This document shows, in pieces, positions 50,865 through 62,217 of a stretch of DNA of 64,000 nt. The DNA lies in contig NZ_CP108067.1 of assembly GCF_036178145.1 (NCBI RefSeq), positions 7,019,501 to 7,083,500 on the forward strand. Reading direction: 5' to 3'. A program made the translations under genes and the position numbers. Numbering within the stretch: position 1 is the stretch's first letter; the number at the start of each line of letters is the position of its first letter. This DNA is from Streptomyces sp. NBC_00273 (GTDB lineage Bacteria > Actinomycetota > Actinomycetes > Streptomycetales > Streptomycetaceae). The notes beneath the pieces were generated by a model. The model was not told the DNA's origin. It worked only from the letters and a program-made list of their open reading frames with translations, and did not search any database.

Positions 50865-50937
50865 TGCCCCGAGTCGGATTCGAACCGACGCTGAATGGGT
50901 TTTGAATCCATCGCCTCTACCGCTGGGCTACCGGGGC
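50865..50937 (-). tRNA. tRNA with anticodon CAA (Leu by anticodon), class I shape
   Basis: 73 nt. Acceptor stem of 7 pairs (GCCCCGG with TCGGGGC, last pair G-U), discriminator A, D arm with GG in the loop, T arm GTCGG/CCGAC with loop TTCGAAT, variable region only TCAGC. The anticodon is CAA at positions 34-36 (plus-strand bases 50902-50904), U33 present. The anticodon stem has an A-C mismatch at 31-39. Bacterial tRNA-Leu normally has a long variable arm (85-90 nt), so this is odd for Leu; CCA is not encoded. Real tRNA versus degenerate copy is undecided. Confidence 0.75.
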
Positions 50938-51036
50938 TCCTTCGAAACGAAGGATACCTAAGACCCTCCGTGTCACAAACATACAGGAGCTAGGTAGGCT
51001 CGTGGGAGCTTAATCGCCTTGCACCGAGGAGCCTTC

Positions 51037-51690
51037 GTGACCGCCGAGCACGAGTCGACGCCCACGCCCGACGCCGACCAGTCGCACGTTCCGCCGCTGA
51101 CGACCCGGGTCGTCATCGCCGAGGACGAGGCGCTCATCCGTCTCGATCTCAAAGAGATGCTCGAAGAAGAGGGCTACTCCGTCGTCGGCGAGGCCGGCGA
51201 CGGCCAGACGGCCGTCGAGCTCGCGCGCGAGCACCGTCCCGACCTGGTCATCCTCGACGTGAAGATGCCCGTCCTGGACGGGATCTCCGCGGCCGAGAAG
51301 ATCGCGGAGGAGTCCATCGCGCCCGTCCTGATGCTCACCGCGTTCTCGCAGCGCGACCTCGTCGAGCGGGCCCGGGACGCCGGGGCCATGGCGTACCTCG
51401 TGAAGCCGTTCAGCAAGAGCGACGTGGTGCCCGCCATCGAGATGGCCGTCTCCCGCTTCGCGGAGCTGCGCGCGCTGGAGCAGGAGGTCGCCGACCTCTC
51501 GCAGCGGCTGGAGACCCGCAAGCTGGTGGACCGGGCGAAGAGCATCCTGCAGACCCAGTACGGGCTGACGGAGCCCGCCGCCTTCCGCTGGATCCAGAAG
51601 TCGTCGATGGACCGCCGGATGTCCATGCAGCAGGTCGCCGAGGTGGTCATCGAGGACGCCGAGGCGAAGAAGAAGGAGAGCGGCAAGTAG
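51037..51690 (+). CDS. pdtaR: ANTAR-domain response regulator PdtaR
   Basis: 217 residues from GTG 51037 with GAGGAG SD. Receiver domain at about 25-145: VVIAEDEALIRLDLKEML, phospho-Asp in LVILDVKMPVLDG, Thr/Ser in VLMLTAFSQRDLV, Lys in AYLVKPFSKSD. ANTAR domain at about 155-212: LETRKLVDRAKSILQTQYGLTEPAAFRWIQKSS, an RNA-binding antitermination fold. Phosphorylated by a PdtaS-like kinase, not in the window. Conserved actinobacterial position near pyk and polA. Confidence 0.93.
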   Translation: MTAEHESTPTPDADQSHVPPLTTRVVIAEDEALIRLDLKEMLEEEGYSVVGEAGDGQTAVELAREHRPDLVILDVKMPVLDGISAAEKIAEESIAPVLMLTAFSQRDLVERARDAGAMAYLVKPFSKSDVVPAIEMAVSRFAELRALEQEVADLSQRLETRKLVDRAKSILQTQYGLTEPAAFRWIQKSSMDRRMSMQQVAEVVIEDAEAKKKESGK

Positions 51691-51706
51691 CCGCCCCCGG
51701 ACATGC

Positions 51707-51744
51707 GTGAGGCCCGCCTCCCCCCGAGGGGAGGCGGGCCTCAC
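51707..51744. terminator. strong bidirectional terminator
   Basis: 17-bp perfect stem (51707-51723 with 51728-51744) and CCGA loop, between the convergent pdtaR and livF ends. Confidence 0.88.
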
Positions 51745-51752
51745 ACGTCGTG

Positions 51753-52465
51753 TCAGTCCTCGCCGAGGTAGGCCTTGCGGACGTCCTCGTTGTGGAGGAG
51801 GTCGCGGCCGGTGCCGGAGAGAACGATCTTGCCGATCTCCATCACGTGCGCGCTGTCGGAGAGCGAGAGCGCCGCCTGGGCGTTCTGCTCGACGAGCAGG
51901 ATGGTCATGCCGGTGGCCTTGAGGTCCTTGATGGTCGCCATGATCTTCTGCATCATCAGCGGCGACAGGCCCATGGAGGGCTCGTCCAGCATCAGGAGCT
52001 TGGGACGGGACATGAGCGCGCGGCCCATGGCGAGCATCTGCTGCTCACCGCCCGAGAGGGTGCCGGCGGCCTGCTTGCGACGCTCGCCCAGGATGGGGAA
52101 CATCTCGTAGGCGCGCTGGACGTCCTGCTCGATGCCCTCCTTGTCGGTGCGCAGGAAGGCGCCGAGCTGGAGGTTTTCGGCGATCGTCAGCCGGGGGAAG
52201 ATGTGGCGTCCCTCGGGGGAGTGGGCGAGGCCCAGGGAGACGATCTTGTGGGCGGGGACGGCGGCCAGGGGCTGGCCGTCGAAGGTGATGGTGCCGCTCT
52301 TGGGCTTGATGAGCCCGGAGAGGGTGCGCAGGGTGGTCGTCTTGCCGGCGCCGTTGGTGCCGACGAGGCAGACGATTTCGCCTTCGTTGACTTCGAAGGA
52401 GATTCCCTTGACGGCTTCGATCTTGCCGTAGGCGACCTTGAGGTCTTCGACCTTGAGCAGTGCGG

Positions 52466-52469
<4 letters not shown>
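51753..52469 (-). CDS. livF: branched-chain amino acid ABC transporter ATPase LivF
   Basis: 238 residues. Walker A GTNGAGKTTTLRTL, Q-loop region GLAHSPEGRHIFPRLT (LivF-specific), signature LSGGEQQMLAMGRAL, Walker B LLMLDEPSMGLSP, H-loop motif replaced by the family's LLVEQNAQAAL. The second ATPase of the LivFGHMK importer. ATGA overlap with livG. Last gene of the operon, ending at the shared terminator. Confidence 0.95.
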
Positions 52470-53529
<1,060 letters not shown>

Positions 53530-53533
<4 letters not shown>

Positions 53534-55254
53534 GCCCCCGCCTTGGCGGTGGCCAGGTCCGTGGGGGCCTGGTCAGCGGTGTCGTCGTGGAACTCGAGCT
53601 GCGCGCGCTTGTTGGCGATGAGGCCTTCGGGGCGGAAGCGCATGAGCAGGATGAGGGCGATGCCGAACGCGAGGAGCTGGTAGTCCTGGAGGAAGGCCAG
53701 CTTCGCGGGGATCAGGAAGAGCAGTGCGGCGCCGAGGATGGGGCCGCGGATGGTGCCCATGCCGCCGAGGATGACGGCGGCGAGGAGGAACGCGGAGTTC
53801 GGCGGGACGGGCCCGGCGAAGACGTAGTTCTCGGGGACGACCGTGCTGTTGACGTGTGCCTGGACGGTGCCGGCGAGGCCGGCGAGGGTGGCGCCGAGGG
53901 CGAAGGCGATGAGCTTGACCTTGAAGCCGTTGATGCCCATGGCTTCGGCGGCGGTCTCGTCCTCGCGGATGGCGACCCAGGCGCGGCCGATGCGGCTGCT
54001 TCCGGCGCGGGCGAAGACCACGACGACCAGGGCCATGACGAGCAGCATCAGGAAGTAGTAGTTGGCGTAGGCGCCGAGGGTGATGCCGCCGACCACGTGG
54101 GATTCCCCGAAGTTCCACCCGAAGAGTTCGAGGTGGGGGATGTTGGGGATGCCGTTGGGGCCGTTGGTGATGTCGGGGCCGGAGGTGCCGTCGAGGTTGC
54201 CCATGGCGATGCGGAAGATTTCTCCGAAGCCGAGGGTGACGATGGCGAGGTAGTCGCCGCGCAGGCGCAGGGTCGGGGCTCCGATGACCACGCCGAAGAT
54301 GAGCGAGGCGAGGGCGCCGACGATGACCGCTGCCCAGAAGGGCAGGTGGATGCCGAAGGCGGATGCGGTGCTTCCGGAGACCAGGGCGGCGGCGTAGGCG
54401 CCGACGCCGAGGAAGGCGACGTAGCCGAGGTCGAGGAGGCCGGCGAGGCCGACGACGACGTTGAGGCCGAGGGCGACGGTCGCGAAGATCAGGATGTTGA
54501 CCGCGATGAGCGTGTAGGTGTCGCCGCTCTGCTGGATGAACGGGAAGGCGATCGCGGCGGCCGCGGTGCCGATCAGGGTGACCTGGCGGTACTTGGCGGT
54601 GAGGAGCCCGAGGCGGTCGAAGAGACCGGCCTTGAGGAGGGCGAGGGCTGCGAAGCCGACGGTGAGCAGGTAGGCGACGAAGAGCTGCGGTTCCTTGTCA
54701 TCGGTGTCGATGCCGAAGGTGATGACGAAGAGGCCGATGGCGAAGACGCCGGTGATGATGAGGATTTCGGCCCAGGAGGGCAGCTGCTTGGCGGGGGCCG
54801 CCTTGCGGGTGTCGTCGGGGAGCTTGTACGCGGCGAGGGCCGCGATGAGGGAGCCGACGAGGGCGACGTAGGCGCCGGGTTCCAGGTTGACGACTCCGCC
54901 GAGGACGACGGTGATGGAGACGACCGTGAATCCGGTGGCGAGGAAGTTGCCGATGGCGAGGAACTCGAGTGCCTTGCGGGTGCCGTTGGGGGCGAGCCAG
55001 CGGAAGCCCTTGACGCCGAGCGCGGAGAGCGCGTAGGCGAGGGTGAGGGCGGATCCGGCGAGGGTGACGTACTGGAGGTCGGCGGGGCTGCCGTAGTAGG
55101 TCAGGTCGCCGGGGAATTCGGCGGTCCAGGTCCACGCGAGGAAGGCGCTGACGGCGGCGAGGAGGCTGCCGGCGATGACCGCGTAGAGGAGGGTGGCGGG
55201 CGCGGGGCCCTGCTTCACCGTGTCGGCGGTCTGCGGGGTGGTGTTGGTGGTCAT
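53530..55254 (-). CDS. livM: branched-chain amino acid ABC transporter permease LivM
   Basis: 574 residues from ATG 55254 (GTG 55263 possible). The last 320 residues are the LivM permease: LNVVVGLAGLLDLGYVAFLGVGAYAAAL, LRLRGDYLAIVTLGFGEIFRI, the EAA-like cytoplasmic loop RAWVAIREDETAAEAMGIN, LGGMGTIRGPILGA. About 230 N-terminal residues with several extra membrane segments precede it, the long form usual in actinobacteria. Inner-membrane half of the channel with LivH. Confidence 0.93.
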
Positions 55255-55259
55255 GGTTC

Positions 55260-56192
55260 TCACGCCCGATCCGCGACGCGCTCGCCGAGCAGGCCTTGTG
55301 GCCGCACGAGGAGGACGACGATGAGGAGTACGAAGGCCCAGACGTTGGACCAGGCGCCACCGCCGAGCTGCGACATGCCGGGGATGTCTTCGATGTAGGC
55401 GATCGACAGGGCTTCGGCGAGGCCGAGGACGACGCCGCCGACCATGGCTCCGTAGATGTTGCCGATGCCGCCGAGGACGGCTGCGGTGAAGGCCTTGAGG
55501 CCGAGGATGAAGCCCATCTCGAAGTTGATCTGGCCCTTGTCGAGGCCGTAGGCGACGGCGGCGACGGCGGCGAACGCGGCACCGATGGCGAAGGCCATGA
55601 CGATGATGCGGTCGGTGTTGATGCCCATCAGCTTCGCGGTGTCGGGGTCCTGCGCGGTGGCCTGCATGGCGCGGCCGCTGCGGCTCTTCTGGACGAAGAC
55701 GCCGAGGGCGAGCATGCAGAGCGGGGCGAGGATGAGGACGAAGAGGTCCGCGCGCTGGATGGCGAGGCTGTCGGTGATCTTGAAGGCGGCGCCCTTGAAC
55801 TCAGGGAAGCTGACGGCCTTCTTGGCGTCCGGGTAGAACTGCCAGACGAGCTGCTGGAGCGCGATCGAGAGGCCGATTGCGGTGATGAGGGGTGCGAGCC
55901 GGGGGGCGCTGCGCAGTGGGCGGTAGGCGAAGCGTTCGGCTGCGCAGGCCACGGCGACGGAGGTGGCGGCACCTCCGACGATCATGACGGGTATCGCGAT
56001 CAGCAGGGAGGTGCCGGTCGGGAGGATGGCGTAGGCGCTGAGCGCGCCGAAGCCGCCGATCATGAAGATCTCGCCGTGGGCGAAGTTGATGAGCTGGACG
56101 ATGCCGTAGACCATGGTGTACCCGATGGCGATGAGACCATAGAGAGCACCGAGGGCCAGGCCGTTGGCCAGCTGTTGCGGCAGTTCGTGCAC
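55260..56192 (-). CDS. livH: branched-chain amino acid ABC transporter permease LivH
   Basis: 310 residues, GTG start. LivH pattern: LANGLALGALYGLIAIGYTMVYGIVQLINFAHGEIFM, ERFAYRPLRSAPRLAPLITAIGLS, the ATP-coupling loop SGRAMQATAQDPDTAKLMGIN, LGGIGNIYGAMVGG, LLVRPQGLLGE. Eight or so membrane segments. Stop and livM start overlap or nearly so. Separated from livK by a hairpin at 56227-56259. Confidence 0.94.
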   Translation of the reverse strand: MHELPQQLANGLALGALYGLIAIGYTMVYGIVQLINFAHGEIFMIGGFGALSAYAILPTGTSLLIAIPVMIVGGAATSVAVACAAERFAYRPLRSAPRLAPLITAIGLSIALQQLVWQFYPDAKKAVSFPEFKGAAFKITDSLAIQRADLFVLILAPLCMLALGVFVQKSRSGRAMQATAQDPDTAKLMGINTDRIIVMAFAIGAAFAAVAAVAYGLDKGQINFEMGFILGLKAFTAAVLGGIGNIYGAMVGGVVLGLAEALSIAYIEDIPGMSQLGGGAWSNVWAFVLLIVVLLVRPQGLLGERVADRA

Positions 56193-56226
56193 CGCAGGGC
56201 CTCCGATGAGCGTGTCGGATAAGACT

Positions 56227-56259
56227 CCGCGCGAGGGCGCTGTTTGCGCCCTCGCGCGG
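56227..56259 (-). terminator. intercistronic hairpin between livK and livH
   Basis: 14-bp perfect stem (56227-56240 with 56246-56259) and 5-base loop (TGTTT on the plus strand), about 40 bases after the livK stop. It probably terminates part of the transcripts, so the binding protein exceeds the permease/ATPase products. Confidence 0.75.
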
Positions 56260-56300
56260 CGTTGGTTCAGGTGGTGCGGGTGTTGCTGGGGATTACTGGC

Positions 56301-57533
56301 TTACTGGTTGAAGGTGTCGCTCTTGACGTCGACCCACTTGCCGCCCTCGACCTTGTAGACGGTGAGCTGCTTGTTGGTGGTGTCGCCGTACTCGTCGAAG
56401 GCGACCTTGCCGGTCACGCCCTCGAAGGAGACCTTGCCGAGCGCCTCGACGACCTTGGCGCGGGCGTCGGTGGGCAGCTTGCCGCTGTTGGCGGCGGCGA
56501 CGGCCTTGACGGCCTGGATGACGGCCCAGCCGGCGTCGTAGGAGTAGCCACCGTAGGCGGCGTACGGGTCCTTGTAACCCTCGGCCTTGTAGTCCTCGAT
56601 GAACTTCTTGGCGGTGTCCAGCTTCTCGACCGGGTAGCCGATGGAGGTGGCGAGGTCGCCCTCGTTGGCCTCACCGGAGGCGCTGATGAAGGCCGGGTCC
56701 TGGATGCCGTCGCCGCCCATGAGGGGGACGACCGCGCCGGTCTTCTTGATCTGGTCGGCGAGCAGGCCGCCCTCGGGGTACTGGCCGCCGAAGTAGACGG
56801 AGTCGGCGCCGGAGGACTTGACCTTGTCGGCGGTGGAGGAGAAGTCGGTCTCCTTCACGGTGACGTGGTCGGTGCCGACGACCTCGCCGCCGAGCTTCTT
56901 GAACTCGTCGGCGAAGATCGCGGCGAGGCCGGCGCCGTAGGTCTGCTTGTCGTCGACGATGAAGACCTTCTTCTTGCCGGCGTCCTTGAAGAGGTACTGG
57001 GCGGCGAACTTGCCCTGGACCACGTCGGTGGCGGCGGTGCGGAAGTAGGTCTTGAAGCCGCGCTTGAACTCGCCCTTGCCCCAGTTGTCGCCCTGGCTGA
57101 GCGCGGGGTTGGTGTTGGCGGGGGAGACCTGCGCCAGGTTGGCGGAGCCGAAGACGCCCTGCATCTGCTGGGCGACGCCGGAGTTCAGCGGGCCGACGAC
57201 GCCGAGGACGTCCTTGTTGCCGACGAGCTTGGTGGCGTTGGCCTGGCCGGAGGCGGGGACCGCCTGGTCGTCGAGGGCCTCGACCTTGAACTCGATGCCC
57301 GGGACCTCGTTGTTCTTGTTGGCCGTCTTGGCCGCGAGGTCGACGGAGTTCTTGATGCCCTGACCGAGCGCGGAGAGCGAGCCCGTGAGCGGGGCGTCCA
57401 CACCGATGACGACGGTGGTCTTCTTGCCGCCGCCGTTGTCCTTGGAGTCTCCGTCGCGCGATCCGCAAGCGGTGAGGGTCAGTGCTCCCGTGGTGATCAC
57501 GGTGGTGAGGACGAGCAAAGAACGGTGTCGCAC
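56301..57533 (-). CDS. livK: branched-chain amino acid-binding lipoprotein LivK
   Basis: 410 residues from GTG 57533 (AAAGGAAG SD). Lipobox LTLTAC with Cys near residue 23, then a Gly/Lys linker and a type I periplasmic-binding fold: VVIGVDAPLTGSLSALGQGIKNSVDLA, VGPLNSGVAQQMQGVF, SPANTNPALSQGDNW, FRTAATDVVQGKFAAQYLF, YDAGWAVIQAVKAVAAAN. Membrane-tethered receptor of the Liv importer. First gene of the operon. Confidence 0.95.
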   Translation of the reverse strand: MRHRSLLVLTTVITTGALTLTACGSRDGDSKDNGGGKKTTVVIGVDAPLTGSLSALGQGIKNSVDLAAKTANKNNEVPGIEFKVEALDDQAVPASGQANATKLVGNKDVLGVVGPLNSGVAQQMQGVFGSANLAQVSPANTNPALSQGDNWGKGEFKRGFKTYFRTAATDVVQGKFAAQYLFKDAGKKKVFIVDDKQTYGAGLAAIFADEFKKLGGEVVGTDHVTVKETDFSSTADKVKSSGADSVYFGGQYPEGGLLADQIKKTGAVVPLMGGDGIQDPAFISASGEANEGDLATSIGYPVEKLDTAKKFIEDYKAEGYKDPYAAYGGYSYDAGWAVIQAVKAVAAANSGKLPTDARAKVVEALGKVSFEGVTGKVAFDEYGDTTNKQLTVYKVEGGKWVDVKSDTFNQ

Positions 57534-58075
57534 GATTCTTCCTTTCCCTGGCGCGGCTCTCTCGAGGAGAGGTGCCGTTAGGTCGCCGGGCCGCACTGGG
57601 AGGTCCACGGCCGTGCTGATTGCGCCCTGCGGCGCGGTGACTGGCCGTGACTCTAGGCCCGAGGTGGCGAGCACGGGGAGCAGGGAAAGGAGGATGTGAC
57701 GCTCTTGTTATGCCAAGGCCAAGAATGTGTAGCGGGAGTGTGGACAAATCGGACGTTTTCTTACCTTGGGGGGTGTCCGCATCCTGAGAAATGCCTGTTC
57801 CCCTAAGGGGCTTGAGGCCTTCATGCACCTGTCTTAGATCATTTTCAGCCGAATGTGGCTGCGCGTGTCCAAAGGAATCCTCCGAGTGGTCTTTCTTAAG
57901 GGAAAAGGCGGATTCCGACCCTCGTGTGCATTACACAGGGTGACGGTCAAGAGGGCACTTTCGAATCCGAATGGATCTTGTTCGGGTGGCGGTACGGCCC
58001 TTCACCTGCGGTTCGTTCCCGCGGGGGCATGTGCCCGGAAGCCGGACAGTGCGCTCGGGAATGCGGTGACCTCGG
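57534..58075. other. intergenic region upstream of livK
   Basis: About 540 bases with lower GC than average and no convincing gene. It should hold the livK promoter and leader. Visible structures: CCCCTAAGGGG palindrome near 57803-57813, and an imperfect dyad CCCT-GTGT / ACAC-AGGG around 57919-57940. I cannot place -10/-35 boxes with confidence. Small open frames here lack SDs and domain-like sequence. Confidence 0.5.
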
Positions 58076-58468
58076 TCACGTCGGCGGGCGCCAGTTCTCC
58101 GAACTGCGCGTCGCGCCGCCCTCGTCGGCGCAGCGTTGCGCAACGAACCGGTCGATCAGCTCAAGTGCCTTGGCCCGCCCGGCAGTTCGCTCCTCGGCGC
58201 GCCCTGCGGCCACGGCGGCCTCGTGGATCTCGTACTGGGCGTTGGACAGGCCCTTCTGCTCCCAGTCGAGACCGGACCATTTCGTGCCCAGAAGGGTCTC
58301 CTTCGCCCAGTAGGACACGAGACTCGTGCACACCTGTACGGGCGAGGGAGGAGCGGGGTTGGAGGGGCTCGCGGAACCTGCCGCGGAAGGTGGCGCGGAG
58401 GATGAGCATCCGGTCAGGGCGAGCGCCGCGAGGAGGGTGTGGGCGGCGTACCGGGCCGTGCGTGGCAT
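58076..58468 (-). CDS. small lipoprotein of unknown function
   Basis: 130 residues from ATG 58468 (in-frame ATG at 58477 also possible). Signal peptide PRTARYAAHTLLAALALTGC with lipobox LTGC, Ser/Pro linker (SSSAPPSAAGSASPSN), then a helical domain: VQVCTSLVSYWAKETLLGTK, YEIHEAAVAAGRAEERTAG, LELIDRFVAQRCADEGG, with two Cys that could pair. Streptomyces-type hypothetical. It reads toward the livK upstream region. Confidence 0.75.
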   Translation of the reverse strand: MPRTARYAAHTLLAALALTGCSSSAPPSAAGSASPSNPAPPSPVQVCTSLVSYWAKETLLGTKWSGLDWEQKGLSNAQYEIHEAAVAAGRAEERTAGRAKALELIDRFVAQRCADEGGATRSSENWRPPT

Positions 58469-58689
58469 GGTCCCCATGGGGGGACGGTAGGGGGTGACCA
58501 TCGGTGACACAACAGATGTCACCGCCAAGCGTGCGGACTGGCGGATTCCGGGCGGTTGGCGGGTGCGGTGCCGTCCGGGAACGGGCCAGGGGCGGGCCGG
58601 TGGGGCCGGGCGGGCCGGAGGAACGGGGACGGGCGGGGGCCGGGTCCGCCCCGGCCGGGCGGCCGGCCGACGTCTCCTATGCTCTGGCC

Positions 58690-59157
58690 ATGACCGGACC
58701 CAAGAGCCCGATGGCATGGATCGAGTGGGCCTGGCAGGAGCTGGACGCCCCCGATGCGGGGCGTCGGGACAGCTGCCTCGAAGTCGTCGGTGACGTCCTG
58801 GAGACGGGCCTGCTGGCGCAGGGCGACGCGGTACGGGTCGTCGAACGCCTCGTCGCGGTCGCGCTCTCCGGCGAGAGCTACGGGCTGCGGGAATCCGCGC
58901 TGCACGCCGTCTGCACGGCCACCACGCCCTACGAGCTCCCCTACCTGGTGGTCGCGCCGCTCGCAGCGGCGGACGGCATGGAACCCCTCCTGCTGGAGTA
59001 CGTCCTGGGCGTCCTCGGTGCCACGGGCGACCGGGCGGCGCTCCCGGCCGTCGAGCGATTCCTGCGCCACCCCGATCCGGGGGTGCGCCGGGAGGCGGCG
59101 GACGCGGTGAAGGAACTGCGCTGGCGCCTGCATCCCGCCCGGGAAGGAACCGCCTGA
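58690..59157 (+). CDS. HEAT-repeat-like protein
   Basis: 155 residues. All-helical; repeated hairpins with the HEAT spacing, clearest in ESALHAVCTATTPYELPYLV, LLEYVLGVLGATGDRAALP and AVERFLRHPDPGVRREAADAV. No catalytic motif, no export signal. Likely a protein-interaction scaffold. Start at 58690 gives MTGPKSPMAWIEWAW. Monocistronic. Confidence 0.8.
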   Translation: MTGPKSPMAWIEWAWQELDAPDAGRRDSCLEVVGDVLETGLLAQGDAVRVVERLVAVALSGESYGLRESALHAVCTATTPYELPYLVVAPLAAADGMEPLLLEYVLGVLGATGDRAALPAVERFLRHPDPGVRREAADAVKELRWRLHPAREGTA

Positions 59158-59206
59158 GCCCCGGGGCCCGGGCGGTCCTGCGTCACGGCAACCCGGGCCG
59201 GCCGGG

Positions 59207-59680
59207 TCAGGCCCCCGCGGCCACCTGGTCGGCGTCGCGCAGCAGGCAGGTCAGGCGGGCGGTGCAGATCCGCTTGTCCTGCTCGTCGGTGATGACGATC
59301 TCGAAGGTGGTGGTCGAGCGGCCGCGGTGCACCGGGGTGGCGACGCCGGTGACGATGCCGGAGCGGGCGCCCCGGTGGTGGGTGCAGTTCAGGTCCACGC
59401 CGACGGCGATCTTGGTGATGCCGCCGTGCATCATGGCGCCGATCGAGCCGAGGGTCTCGGCCAGTACGGCGGAGGCCCCGCCGTGCAGCAGTCCGTAGGG
59501 CTGGGTGTTGCCCTTGACGGGCATGGTGCCGACGACGCGGTCGGCCGAGGCCTCCAGGATGCGGATGTCCATGCGCTCGCCGAGGTCTCCGGCCGAGAAC
59601 AGCGCGGGCAGGTCGATGCCCAGGGCCGCGTACTCGTCGAGGACCTCCTGCGGGAACTTCACTGCGTGCTGCTCACCCAT
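59207..59680 (-). CDS. PaaI family hotdog thioesterase
   Basis: 157 residues. Hotdog fold with the PaaI motif QPYGLLHGGASAVLAETLGS (HGG with acidic residue in the helix), VGVDLNCTHHRGARSGIVTG, RSTTTFEIVITDEQDKRICTARLTCLL. Hydrolyses aromatic or hydroxy-aryl acyl-CoAs in known members. Cytoplasmic. Conserved near polA in Streptomyces as I recall. Confidence 0.92.
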   Translation of the reverse strand: MGEQHAVKFPQEVLDEYAALGIDLPALFSAGDLGERMDIRILEASADRVVGTMPVKGNTQPYGLLHGGASAVLAETLGSIGAMMHGGITKIAVGVDLNCTHHRGARSGIVTGVATPVHRGRSTTTFEIVITDEQDKRICTARLTCLLRDADQVAAGA

Positions 59681-59734
59681 GGTCAGGCTCCGTTCGTCAA
59701 CGCTCGTTAACCATCTTGTCCTGAGGTCGTTCTA

Positions 59735-62017
<2,283 letters not shown>

Positions 62018-62032
62018 CGCGCTCCCCTTCGA

Positions 62033-62048
62033 GCGTACGTACGTATGC
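62033..62048. promoter_or_regulatory. ACGT-rich dyad upstream of the FdhF-like gene
   Basis: GCGTACGTACGTATGC, palindromic at 14 of 16 positions, 16-31 bases upstream of the ATG at 62017. Its position over the expected start of transcription suggests a repressor site. No cognate regulator is adjacent. Confidence 0.35.
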
Positions 62049-62217
62049 AGCACGTGTGGCCGCGTCCGCAGATCCTTGCACGGACCACGGAATCAGGGGA
62101 GGGCGGTCCGGTGTGCAACGCGCCTCGGTCGGGTGCGCCGGGGGCGTCCGCTGGTGAGGATGCGCCGGGGGAGGTGACGGGGCCGGAATTGTCGGTGGGG
62201 GCGCCTAGGATCGGTGC

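Noticed and set aside
50865..50937. Selenocysteine or suppressor tRNA (anticodon TCA) reading of the tRNA-like gene
   Set aside because: That register breaks the anticodon stem and the gene is far too short for tRNA-Sec; CAA with U33 is the only fit.
49400..51100. Origin-like signal from the GC-skew switch
   Set aside because: No dnaA, gyrase or DnaA-box cluster here, and the neighbouring pyk/liv/polA block is not the chromosomal origin region in Streptomyces.
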